DNA of 26,232 nt from a virus. The stretch covers positions 1 through 26,232 of IMG/VR virus record IMGVR_UViG_3300017987_000324; one strand, 5' to 3'. Of the stretch, positions 17,200 to 23,970 are shown in pieces (positions within the stretch are counted from its first letter, which is position 1; every line of letters starts with the position of its first letter). Position numbers and translations under genes: made by a program. The notes beneath the pieces are model-generated. The model had not been told where the DNA came from, made no database searches, and worked only from the letters and a program-made list of their open reading frames with translations.

Positions 17200-17738
17200 C
17201 TTTTAATATTCACCGGAATGGATTCCAGGTTAATAGTATTGAGTTCATCCCTTACCTCTTGCCCGAATAAGCGAAGAGTTTCAGGGTCCTTGATATGTTT
17301 AATGGCAACAGCGGCGACCTTCTCAGCCACGTCATCTATTATCCGGTGATTGACATTAACCGTCACTTCCTTTGAGAACTCGTGCTTAAACTTTCGCTCG
17401 AGCCACCACTGCGATGCCTTGTTACCTTGCTGTCCCTTGACGACATGAGAACGCTTGCTCCTCAGAGCCCTCTCTTCAACTGCATAGCGAAAGTTACAAT
17501 AGTTGGTCCGGTACCAATGGTTGACCGTAGCAAATGGCATCTTTAAAATACCCGCCGCATCCTCAAGAGTCACGCCGGCGAATACGTTATCAAGAATGAC
17601 GGTGACAATTGGCTCCAGAAATCCTGTAGCCGCCTGTTCCTTTTCACTCGGGTAGTAAAGCTCTTGCGGTGTTACCGCTGGGACTAACGCACTGACTGAG
17701 TTCTCAAGCTGGTCGCTAACCACATCACCTTCTGCCAA
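17196..17738 (-). CDS. terS: Terminase small subunit-like protein
   Basis: A 180-residue protein placed directly before terL and predicted to recognise packaging DNA. Residues about 45-80 form a helix-turn-helix (VTLEDAAGILKMPFATVNHW). The segment KGQQGNKASQWWLERKFKHE with the following FSKEVTVNV strand is typical of small terminases. The start is a TTG with GGAG 8 bases upstream. This start makes it overlap the radical-SAM gene by 55 bases, and no internal ATG precedes the HTH. The overlap physically links the modification cassette to the packaging genes. Confidence 0.85.
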   Translation of the reverse strand: MAEGDVVSDQLENSVSALVPAVTPQELYYPSEKEQAATGFLEPIVTVILDNVFAGVTLEDAAGILKMPFATVNHWYRTNYCNFRYAVEERALRSKRSHVVKGQQGNKASQWWLERKFKHEFSKEVTVNVNHRIIDDVAEKVAAVAIKHIKDPETLRLFGQEVRDELNTINLESIPVNIKR

Positions 17739-18625
17739 TCTTTCATCTCCGGTTCACTGTTAAAAATAAATTCCTCAATGTTATAGCCAGGCCTCTTGGG
17801 ATAAACTTTGAATCCATTGACCAGCTTTGAATAAAAATTTGCCTGAGCTAGGTCAATAATCTCGAACTCTTCCTGAAGAAGAGAAGACGGCACAAAGGTT
17901 GGCTTGGTACGGGCCACTTCGCCTGACGTGTAGGCACCATCTGCAGGTGCGCCGTATGGATAGTAAAATTGACCTGGCGAATACCACAGACCATTGTTAA
18001 AATGGATGGGCCTGTTCATTGACCGCGTCTTCATCCACTCAGCGTTTTCAGCTATGGTCGCCTTCGTCTCTCCTTCGAGCAAAGTCATGTTGAGGTAGCA
18101 TATCTCGATTGGCCCTGTCTGCAAATCTTTCTTGCCCACCTTACGGTATAGGCAAATGTTTTCAAGACCTATCTCGAGGACACGGCAACCGCATTCATAC
18201 AAAAACTTGGCTCCATACATATCAAGCATGCGCTGGACATTTTTATATGTGCTCATCGCCAGCCACTTGACCCTGTTTTCTTTCAGGAGGAGGAGAGCAT
18301 TTGTTATCTCACTGTGGGCGAAGAAATCTTCGTCTATAAAATGCACACACTCGTCTTTATACTTGGGGATGATGACCCGCGGGTCCCCTTCAACTCTACT
18401 GCCTTTGTGCTCAGCGGCTGTGGGACAGAAGGCGCATTTATTATGACACCCCATAGACATCATGGCCGGCATGGCATGGGTGTATGGGTATACATGCAAG
18501 TCAGCGTCAGGCGTTTTCCAAAATGGATTTTCTTCCTGCACCTCCCTGAACTGCTCAATGGGAATAGCACCACGCTTCAAGGCGTTCACCCAATAGTCTA
18601 CCGGCGGCATTAATCCTATCTTCAT
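17684..18625 (-). CDS. Radical-SAM protein at the end of the modification cassette
   Basis: A 313-residue enzyme with the [4Fe-4S] motif CxxxCxxC at Cys60, Cys64 and Cys67 (SMGCHNKCAFCPTA). It also has an ECVHFIDEDFF strand and VLEIGLENICLY, both in keeping with a radical-SAM barrel. The 55 residues before the cluster are a partial N-terminal region, and the C-terminal part (from about 200) is Tyr/Phe/Pro-rich. The substrate is unknown. It sits last in the preQ0/DpdA operon, overlapping the methyltransferase-like gene by 4 bases, which suggests a shared pathway. It is not QueE, which is present separately. It could modify the base further, or act on RNA or protein. Confidence 0.85.
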   Translation of the reverse strand: MKIGLMPPVDYWVNALKRGAIPIEQFREVQEENPFWKTPDADLHVYPYTHAMPAMMSMGCHNKCAFCPTAAEHKGSRVEGDPRVIIPKYKDECVHFIDEDFFAHSEITNALLLLKENRVKWLAMSTYKNVQRMLDMYGAKFLYECGCRVLEIGLENICLYRKVGKKDLQTGPIEICYLNMTLLEGETKATIAENAEWMKTRSMNRPIHFNNGLWYSPGQFYYPYGAPADGAYTSGEVARTKPTFVPSSLLQEEFEIIDLAQANFYSKLVNGFKVYPKRPGYNIEEFIFNSEPEMKDWQKVMWLATSLRTQSVR

Positions 18626-19035
18626 GGATGCACCAATACCCAGTCTTCGCCGTCTTCAGTTACGATTGGGCGTATCTCATGTGTGTACCCAAACTCTTCA
18701 GCCATATCTAGCTCGCCGTGTCCGCAAAGTATTCCTTCCGGCCGAACACTGTCCCACCACGAGGCTATTAAATTACGAGTAGGTTCGTGTATGTATATAA
18801 AGTCAACCGAGCCATCGTCAAACAGCTCACCAGCTTCATACACATTCTCCCAGATGTTAACAGATGTTGGGAACCGGTCAAGCTCTTCGCCTATGCGGTA
18901 CAACTTACGCCCGTTCCAATGGTGTAACATTTCATTGGCGAAGTCTCTGTCCTTTGGTCCCAGTTCAACCGCCCTCTTCTTCAACCCCATCAGCACGGCG
19001 AGATTGATTATGTCGAGTCTTGTCTTTAATAGCAT
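18622..19035 (-). CDS. Degenerate SAM-methyltransferase-like protein
   Basis: A 137-residue protein that looks like a small Methyltransf_24-type Rossmann domain. Residues 22-34 (AVELGPKDRDFAN) occupy motif I, SVDFIYIHEP (76-85) the acidic strand, and VRPEGILCGHGEL (97-109) the following loop and strand. The glycine pattern of motif I is poor: the expected second glycine is Asp or Arg, and the usual acidic ribose-binding strand reads LYRIGEEL. SAM binding is therefore doubtful. It may be an inactive partner or a repurposed fold. AGGA lies 5 bases before the ATG. It overlaps the radical-SAM gene (ATGA). Confidence 0.65.
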   Translation of the reverse strand: MLLKTRLDIINLAVLMGLKKRAVELGPKDRDFANEMLHHWNGRKLYRIGEELDRFPTSVNIWENVYEAGELFDDGSVDFIYIHEPTRNLIASWWDSVRPEGILCGHGELDMAEEFGYTHEIRPIVTEDGEDWVLVHP

Positions 19036-19036
19036 G

Positions 19037-19909
19037 TTATCCTATAAGGTTGAAAAATTCTGCGCGCTGTGCGGCATCATCTCTAAACGAACCAATCAAC
19101 GCGCTGGTTTTCATCACACTGTTCTGTTTTTGAACGCCTCGTCCGCACATACATAAGTGCTTGGCTTCGACTACAACGCCGACACCTCGGCATCCTTTGA
19201 CATGTTTGAATATGGCATCGGCTACCTGACGGGTCATGGTTTCCTGTATCTGGAGTCTGCGAGCGTATATCTCTACGAGACGCGCCAGCTTCGATAGGCC
19301 AACCACAAACTTCCCTGGCAGGTAGCCGATATGAACTTGACCATGGAAAGGAATCATGTGGTGCTCACATGTTGAATAAAATTCTATCCCCTTGCAGATG
19401 ACCATCTCATCGCTTTTCGTTTCAAAGATTTTTGAAAGAACTTCCTTGGGGTCCTTCTTATATCCACCGTAAACCTCCTTCCATGAACGCACCACCCTGG
19501 CAGGGGTTTCAAGAAGACCGGACCGGCTGGGGTCATCACCTATGTGCTCAATGACTCTGGTGATAAGTTTCTCAGCGTCGCTTTCCTTGCTAGTCTCCCA
19601 TGGAAACACTATCCAGAAATCCTGGTTCTCGAATGGCGCATAGAATGGCTTACCGAACCTCTCTATGTACTCGTCTCGCGTCTGTCCGCTGTCAATAACA
19701 TCGTCCACGATGATGTCTGCCATCTCGGGACCATCTCCATTGTGTAGTTGGCGTGCCAGCCCCAAGCTGTCGAGGATGTATGCAATGAACCAGCCTCCCC
19801 TTGGCACACCATAGACAATTGGCTTCTCCTTGCCTCCTGTGGCATGCGGGAATGTGCGGGACAATATGCTTTCCAGTTCTGTTATGCTTACTCTAATTAT
19901 ATTTCTCAT
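19037..19909 (-). CDS. folE: Phosphoribosyltransferase-GTP cyclohydrolase I fusion
   Basis: A 290-residue two-domain protein. Residues about 1-105 resemble a purine-type phosphoribosyltransferase: IVYGVPRGGW (31-40) and the PRPP loop DDVIDSGQT (69-77). Residues about 110-290 are a complete GTP cyclohydrolase I, which makes dihydroneopterin triphosphate from GTP, the first step to preQ0. It has LLETPARVV, Zn ligands in CEHH (Cys181, His184) and HLCMCGRGV (near Cys253), GLSKLARLVEIYARRLQIQE and GSFRDD. FolE alone is usually about 180-220 residues. The ATG overlaps the queE stop (ATGA). The fused PRTase may recycle guanine released by DpdA into GMP; this is inference. Confidence 0.93.
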   Translation of the reverse strand: MRNIIRVSITELESILSRTFPHATGGKEKPIVYGVPRGGWFIAYILDSLGLARQLHNGDGPEMADIIVDDVIDSGQTRDEYIERFGKPFYAPFENQDFWIVFPWETSKESDAEKLITRVIEHIGDDPSRSGLLETPARVVRSWKEVYGGYKKDPKEVLSKIFETKSDEMVICKGIEFYSTCEHHMIPFHGQVHIGYLPGKFVVGLSKLARLVEIYARRLQIQETMTRQVADAIFKHVKGCRGVGVVVEAKHLCMCGRGVQKQNSVMKTSALIGSFRDDAAQRAEFFNLIG

Positions 19910-20460
19910 GCTATGCCTATGATTTTATGTGTCTGCAGTGACAGTCCCCAGTCGGGGTTCATCTTTACCATGCCTATACATTCGGCAAGGTTGTTTCGGT
20001 TGTACTCAGGTTGAAGGTAGTAGTGGTCAAACTCAGTGCCCTGATAATACTCCTCAAGATTTTCAGCCCCAGTGTATACCAGCTTGAGCTCGTTACCTTT
20101 TCTCACTTTGAAGTCAGGTGTCTTCGGGCTAACCGTCACCCACGCCTTGTTGAATATATCGCTTTCAATTGTGCCGTTGGTTTCTATGAACATGCGGTAT
20201 CCATGCGCCTTTAACTTGCATGCCAATGCCATGTCGAATTGGAGGAGTGGCTCTCCGCCAGTAAGTACAATGTTTCGGCACTGATAGGCCATGACCTCTT
20301 TGTATATATCATCGAACCCCATCTCAAACTTAACCTCATGGTTTGTGTCGCACCATTGGCAGTTAAGATTGCATCCGGCGAAGCGAATGAACAAAGCGGC
20401 CATGCCTGAGTTAGCTCCTTCCCCCTGGATGGAGTAGAATATTTCGTTGAGCTTATACAT
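19906..20460 (-). CDS. queE: 7-carboxy-7-deazaguanine synthase (QueE)
   Basis: A radical-SAM enzyme converting 6-carboxytetrahydropterin to 7-carboxy-7-deazaguanine, the ring-contraction step to preQ0. It shows NEIFYSIQGEG at the N-terminus, the CNLNCQWCD cluster motif (CxxxCxxC), LTGGEPLLQ, and ETNGT followed by SPKT and LKLV strands. From the ATG at 20458-20460 it is 184 residues. An upstream ATG at 20476-20478 adds six residues but increases overlap with queD, and neither start has a strong Shine-Dalgarno. I prefer the shorter form because family members begin close to NEIF. It overlaps queD by 8 bases and folE by 4. Confidence 0.95.
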   Translation of the reverse strand: MYKLNEIFYSIQGEGANSGMAALFIRFAGCNLNCQWCDTNHEVKFEMGFDDIYKEVMAYQCRNIVLTGGEPLLQFDMALACKLKAHGYRMFIETNGTIESDIFNKAWVTVSPKTPDFKVRKGNELKLVYTGAENLEEYYQGTEFDHYYLQPEYNRNNLAECIGMVKMNPDWGLSLQTHKIIGIA

Positions 20461-20797
20461 AGGGATTGCCCGCTTCATAGATGGCTACGTTATTCGATGA
20501 CTCAATCACTTTTGCCTTCCAACATTCCGGCACTGTCTCCGTTATCCACTTGGCGATGTTCTCGGCAGTGGGGTTGAATGGCAGCATCTCATTGAGATGT
20601 TTATGGTCGAGCACGCCATGTACAAGGTCTTTGAGTTTCTTGAAGTCAATCACCATGCCATACTCGTCTACCATTTCCGCTTTGCAGTATACAGTGATTA
20701 TCCAGTTGTGGCCATGCACTCTTCCGCATGGGCTGTCATAAGGTAGGTTGAGCTGGTGTGAGCCAGCCAACTCGAATGTCTTTTCGATATAATACAT
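20453..20797 (-). CDS. queD: 6-carboxy-5,6,7,8-tetrahydropterin synthase (QueD)
   Basis: A 114-residue T-fold enzyme that converts dihydroneopterin triphosphate to 6-carboxytetrahydropterin. Zn ligands are His14 (AGSHQL), His28 and His30 in CGRVHGHNW; Cys24 is the catalytic cysteine. DHKHLNE (64-70) and PTAENIA (77-83) are the standard QueD/PTPS signatures, and Glu99 in VIESSNN anchors the pterin. The length is normal. AGGAGG stands 4 bases before the ATG, the best ribosome binding site inside the cassette. It follows the glycosyltransferase gene with only an 8-base gap. Confidence 0.95.
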   Translation of the reverse strand: MYYIEKTFELAGSHQLNLPYDSPCGRVHGHNWIITVYCKAEMVDEYGMVIDFKKLKDLVHGVLDHKHLNEMLPFNPTAENIAKWITETVPECWKAKVIESSNNVAIYEAGNPYV

Positions 20798-20805
20798 ACA
20801 TCCTC

Positions 20806-21675
20806 CTATAAGAATGAGTTGTCAATAGAACCAATAAATTGCTGTAGCTTATTGTAGAGGTGGCGACATACTGACGCCCTCCCCTTCATTGAGCGAGTGA
20901 CGGCCCAGTCTATGCACGATATGTAATTAGGGCCGCGGAAATAAACCTCGGGCAAGCTCCGTCCATATATCTCGGGATAGCATAGCCCGTCTACCATCAC
21001 TGGGATGACCCCGTTCTGTATGCACTCGATAACACTGATGCCCAATGTCTCTTTGCGCGCTGGAAAAACTGAGCACCTGTAACGGCGTAGCATTTCGATG
21101 TATCTATCCTTGGATGTGTTCCCCTCTTCCAAACGCAGGCACTCAATCCCTGGCACACCCTTCACCACGTCATACCCTTTGTCCTCAGAAAGGCGGCCGG
21201 TAAAACACACATCACCAGACTTAATCCACTCAGTGGTAGGTGGGATGCTATAGTCGATGTATGGAAAGGCCGTAACCCTCACATTAGTTAAGTGAGGATA
21301 CTTGGCAAGGATGAGGTCCTTATGCCATTGAGTGGCAACGAATATCTTTTTATAGAGTGGGAAGTTCTCCAACTCAATCGCCTCAGCCTCGGCGTTGCCA
21401 TAATCAAAGTCATAGGGCTCATAGCTTCCGCCGTGAGCGAAGCCGTACACATCACCATCCAATTGAGTGATGTCCATACGGCATATATCAGTAACGATAT
21501 ATTCGCTCGAAGGCGGAGCTGTCATGGGTGTGGCTTCTTTGAGTTCATCAATCCAGTTATGGTCATACCCTATTAGCCTCTGGAAGATAGCGGTGTCAAC
21601 ATGCTTGAGCAAGCGCCTTGCAAAATAAGCTGACCAATTCGTCTCAGTGTAAAATGGAACGATCAGACATTTCAT
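20806..21675 (-). CDS. GT-B (GT4-like) glycosyltransferase coupled to the DpdA gene
   Basis: A 289-residue protein with a GT-B layout. The N-terminal Rossmann-like half includes VDTAIFQRLIGYDHNWIDEL and KKIFVATQWHKDLILAKYP. The linker FPYIDYSIPP is followed by VCFTGRLSEDKGYDVVKGV (156-174). The donor-site EX7E motif is Glu209 and Glu217 in ETLGISVIEC, within SVFPARKETLGIS. It is shorter than typical GT4 enzymes (about 350-400), with small linker regions. The ATG overlaps the dpdA stop (ATGA), so the two products are made together. A role in glycosylating modified DNA is inferred from this coupling; cell-surface or virion glycosylation is an alternative. Confidence 0.85.
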   Translation of the reverse strand: MKCLIVPFYTETNWSAYFARRLLKHVDTAIFQRLIGYDHNWIDELKEATPMTAPPSSEYIVTDICRMDITQLDGDVYGFAHGGSYEPYDFDYGNAEAEAIELENFPLYKKIFVATQWHKDLILAKYPHLTNVRVTAFPYIDYSIPPTTEWIKSGDVCFTGRLSEDKGYDVVKGVPGIECLRLEEGNTSKDRYIEMLRRYRCSVFPARKETLGISVIECIQNGVIPVMVDGLCYPEIYGRSLPEVYFRGPNYISCIDWAVTRSMKGRASVCRHLYNKLQQFIGSIDNSFL

Positions 21676-22538
21676 TGTAGTAAACTCCTGTACTTCTTAT
21701 AGTCAAAATATTGACCGTCCTTGCTATCAAGAACAGCCATGAGATGTTTCCAATACGCCCCGCTGTCGGCTAGATGTATGTATCGGTCATAGCACCGAGC
21801 ATAGTCAGAGGAAGCATTGAGATATGCGTTCATTGAGTAGGCGCATGAGAATGCCTTGGCCCCTACAGTTAGTTGCTTGTTTTGGATGAGCTCCTTCGCG
21901 TTGGTGTTACATTTACCAGCCGCCTCAACCAGCTCCATGCTGGGACCATTCCTCTTGATAAAAGACGCTATCATATTGAATTTCTTTTTCCGATAGTCAT
22001 ACTCTACCACGCGCCCATACTTGGACCCTGAGATAAAGGTGCTTGAATCGGCCGAGTAGATAGGGAGCTTCAATATGCCAGGCAGTTGGACATAGGCTAA
22101 GGCGTGTATCTTAATGTCCTTGAACGTATACTTTGCCATGCGGCATCGGTAAAGGAAATCAGCTCTATCTCTTCGGCCGCCTGATATACATACATACTTA
22201 TTGCTGTTCTCATAGTACCAGCGAAAGTCTTCGATGCTGTCACCCTCTATCCATATAGGGATAGGCTCTAGGCCGGCGTCCAGCATAGCCTTGTAGTTAT
22301 CCTTGCTCTTAGCTGGTGATCGGATAACGTCCAGCATGATGTACTTATCAGTGTACTGCTTTATCTGCTTACAAAAAGCTATGTACTCTTTCACTGTGAT
22401 GTTGGCACCACACTTATAAGCAGTGAAGGCCCCTGAGTCAATCATTAGGTTGACCCGGTCGGCGTTGTCCAATATTTCATTGAACGTCTTGCCCGCCTGC
22501 TTGGCGTACCAATACGATATGAGATAGCTAGGCTTCAT
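21672..22538 (-). CDS. dpdA: DpdA-like DNA guanine transglycosylase (TGT-fold)
   Basis: This 288-residue protein is predicted to swap guanine in DNA for preQ0, as DpdA does. The sequence follows a shortened tRNA-guanine transglycosylase barrel. LMIDSGAFTAY carries Asp34 in the place of TGT's DSGGFQ. Asp70 in IMLDVI and CISGGRRDR (near 117-124) correspond to base-recognition loops. Asp164 in YSADSSTF is the candidate nucleophile, matching the S-x-D-S pattern of phage DpdA proteins. It is shorter than tRNA TGT (about 370 residues) and lacks the cysteine cluster that binds zinc there. It overlaps queC by 11 bases; its ribosome binding site is weak. Substrate is inferred from context. Confidence 0.88.
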   Translation of the reverse strand: MKPSYLISYWYAKQAGKTFNEILDNADRVNLMIDSGAFTAYKCGANITVKEYIAFCKQIKQYTDKYIMLDVIRSPAKSKDNYKAMLDAGLEPIPIWIEGDSIEDFRWYYENSNKYVCISGGRRDRADFLYRCRMAKYTFKDIKIHALAYVQLPGILKLPIYSADSSTFISGSKYGRVVEYDYRKKKFNMIASFIKRNGPSMELVEAAGKCNTNAKELIQNKQLTVGAKAFSCAYSMNAYLNASSDYARCYDRYIHLADSGAYWKHLMAVLDSKDGQYFDYKKYRSLLQ

Positions 22539-23190
22539 AGACAGTAGGGTCCTTCACCCCAGCCAGTTGGAACGCTTCCCTTCTCTCTACGCATGCACCA
22601 CACTTGCCACAGTGAACGTACTTACCCTTATAGCATGTCCATGTATACTTGAACGGAACTTCAAGTTTATCGCCCAGCTTGACTATGTCAGCTTTACTCA
22701 TGCCAAGGAACGGTGCTTTAATAGCTACTATGTCGCTGGTCCCTAATTTGACAGCCCTGTCCATAGCATGTATGTATTCAGCTCTGCAGTCAGGATAAAC
22801 AGCGTGGTCCCCGCCATGTGCCCCTATATAGACACTGCTCATACCATTGTTATCAGCATAGCCCGCGGCTATTGATAGCATGATGCCATTCCTGAAAGGA
22901 ACGATAGTATCTATCATGGTAGGTGACTCGTAGTGGCCCTCCGGTATAGGACCTCCGTCCGCCATCAGCGCTGATTGGCTTATAGCCGGCATGAAGTCGA
23001 GCGGGATAACCATTCGGTCAACATCGGCCACCGCACAGATAGAGGTTGCATGTATGGCCTCTTGGATGTTGTGCTTTGAACCATAGGTAAAGCTAATAGC
23101 TGTGACCTTGTGCCCCTCCTTGAGGAGCTGATAAAGCAGGACGGTAGAGTCGATACCGCCTGAGTGTATAAGCACTACATTCTCAGACAT
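22528..23190 (-). CDS. queC: 7-cyano-7-deazaguanine synthase (QueC)
   Basis: A 220-residue enzyme that turns 7-carboxy-7-deazaguanine into preQ0 with ATP and ammonia. The N-type ATP pyrophosphatase P-loop SGGIDS is at 10-15. FTYGSKH, DTIVPFRNGIMLSIAAGYA (94-112), IGAHGGDHAVYPDCR and the C-terminal zinc site with Cys186, Cys194, Cys197 and Cys200 (in CYKGKYVHCGKCGACVERR) are all present. It is a plain QueC with no fused amidotransferase domain. The ATG overlaps the ParB-like gene by 8 bases. The whole family signature is intact. Confidence 0.97.
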   Translation of the reverse strand: MSENVVLIHSGGIDSTVLLYQLLKEGHKVTAISFTYGSKHNIQEAIHATSICAVADVDRMVIPLDFMPAISQSALMADGGPIPEGHYESPTMIDTIVPFRNGIMLSIAAGYADNNGMSSVYIGAHGGDHAVYPDCRAEYIHAMDRAVKLGTSDIVAIKAPFLGMSKADIVKLGDKLEVPFKYTWTCYKGKYVHCGKCGACVERREAFQLAGVKDPTVYEA

Positions 23191-23752
23191 TGACTGTTAT
23201 CCCTTCGTCAGGCCACGTCCCTTCTATCATGCCACGGATGGAGGTCAATACATCGTCGTATAAAGCGTGGTTGGTTACGACCACTTTAATCTCATAGGGT
23301 TTTAGCCCTGGGTTCTCCGGTGGTGTTTCTTCATCTTCAAAGTTAAAGTCTGGAACCTCCAGCTCATTGAGCAGTAAGCTCATCTTCTCTTCGTCTTCCA
23401 TCTCTTCAAGAATAGCTTGGAGCTTTTCATTATCCCAGTCGCCTGTTATCCCTGTATAGTTAAGCGCTACATTCAGCGCCTTCTCTTTCACTTCAGGAAG
23501 ATCGACTACGATAACATCTGTCTCTTCGACGCCCTTGCGAGTAAGGTCATACAAGCGCTGGTGCCCACCGACTATCACACCGGTGCGCTTATTCCAGATG
23601 ATGGGCTGAACCAATCCGAATGTATCTATTGAATTGCTCAATCCTTCCCGCGCCTTGTCAGTCATTACTCTAGGATTGTATCCAGCCGGCTTCAGCTCGG
23701 CTATGTTCATCCTCTGCATATCGACCAGCCCCAGCTTACTTTTATCTTCCAC
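23183..23752 (-). CDS. ParB/sulfiredoxin-fold protein at the head of the modification operon
   Basis: A 189-residue protein. Residues about 15-110 form a ParB N-terminal-like domain: MNIAELKPAGYNPRVM, IDTFGLVQPIIWN, and the nucleotide-binding VIVGGHQRLYDL (59-70). The C-terminal part is acidic and helical and then beta-like (EIKVVVTN). There is no helix-turn-helix as in partition ParB. The start is a GTG with AGGAGG 4 bases upstream; internal ATGs at residues 12 and 15 are possible alternatives. It lies just downstream of a putative promoter. Small ParB-like proteins commonly neighbour phage DNA-modifying enzymes, and the bacterial Dpd system needs DpdB beside DpdA in some cases. A helper role for DpdA is inferred. 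Confidence 0.82.
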   Translation of the reverse strand: MEDKSKLGLVDMQRMNIAELKPAGYNPRVMTDKAREGLSNSIDTFGLVQPIIWNKRTGVIVGGHQRLYDLTRKGVEETDVIVVDLPEVKEKALNVALNYTGITGDWDNEKLQAILEEMEDEEKMSLLLNELEVPDFNFEDEETPPENPGLKPYEIKVVVTNHALYDDVLTSIRGMIEGTWPDEGITVNV

Positions 23753-23777
23753 GCTTCCTCCTATGGTTGTCTTTCAA

Positions 23778-23805
23778 GATATAGAATAAGAACCTCATTG
23801 GTCAA
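23778..23805 (-). promoter_or_regulatory. Putative sigma70-type promoter for the modification operon
   Basis: On the minus strand, TTGACC (23805-23800) is separated by 16 bases from TATATC (23783-23778). The -35 has five of six consensus bases and the -10 four of six. Transcription would start around 23771, giving a leader of about 20 bases before the GTG of the ParB-like gene. A half-dyad TTCAAGAT (23774-23781) overlaps the -10. This matches the full dyad at 23941 and could be a repressor contact. The promoter is predicted from sequence only. Confidence 0.45.
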
Positions 23806-23836
23806 GCAACTCACCGTTTTTTCACTCCCCAAATAC

Positions 23837-23845
23837 TTATCCACA
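23837..23845 (+). other. Perfect DnaA box
   Basis: TTATCCACA matches the strongest E. coli-type DnaA binding site exactly. It is followed after five bases by a looser TTTTCACAC-type sequence and lies about 130 bases from a very AT-rich tract, an arrangement seen at DnaA-dependent origins. A single 9-mer can occur by chance, so its meaning depends on the context. Confidence 0.45.
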
Positions 23846-23917
23846 ATTTTCACACATCTTTTCCCTAATTTTTGCAAAGTAGATTGCCCTACCGCCGCTC
23901 ACACCATACATGGCATT

Positions 23918-23930
23918 TTTAGCGCCTAAA
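23918..23930. promoter_or_regulatory. Interrupted palindrome TTTAGCGCCTAAA
   Basis: TTTAG and CTAAA arms flank a 3-base centre. The site lies inside a wider, weaker inverted pair, AAGTAGAT at 23877-23884 and ATCTACTT at 23935-23942. It is operator-like in size, and no specific regulator is known. Confidence 0.3.
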
Positions 23931-23940
23931 GACCATCTAC

Positions 23941-23955
23941 TTCAAGATTATTGAA
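23941..23955. promoter_or_regulatory. Operator-like dyad TTCAA-N5-TTGAA, copy 1
   Basis: TTCAA GATTA TTGAA is a perfect 5-bp dyad with a 5-base centre. With the adjoining ACATA it forms a 19-base unit that recurs, inverted and with two mismatches, at 24159-24177. Paired sites like this usually bind a dimeric repressor; the small HTH protein encoded at 25301-25462 is one candidate, purely by proximity. Confidence 0.45.
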
Positions 23956-23970
23956 CATATATAGTGGGAC

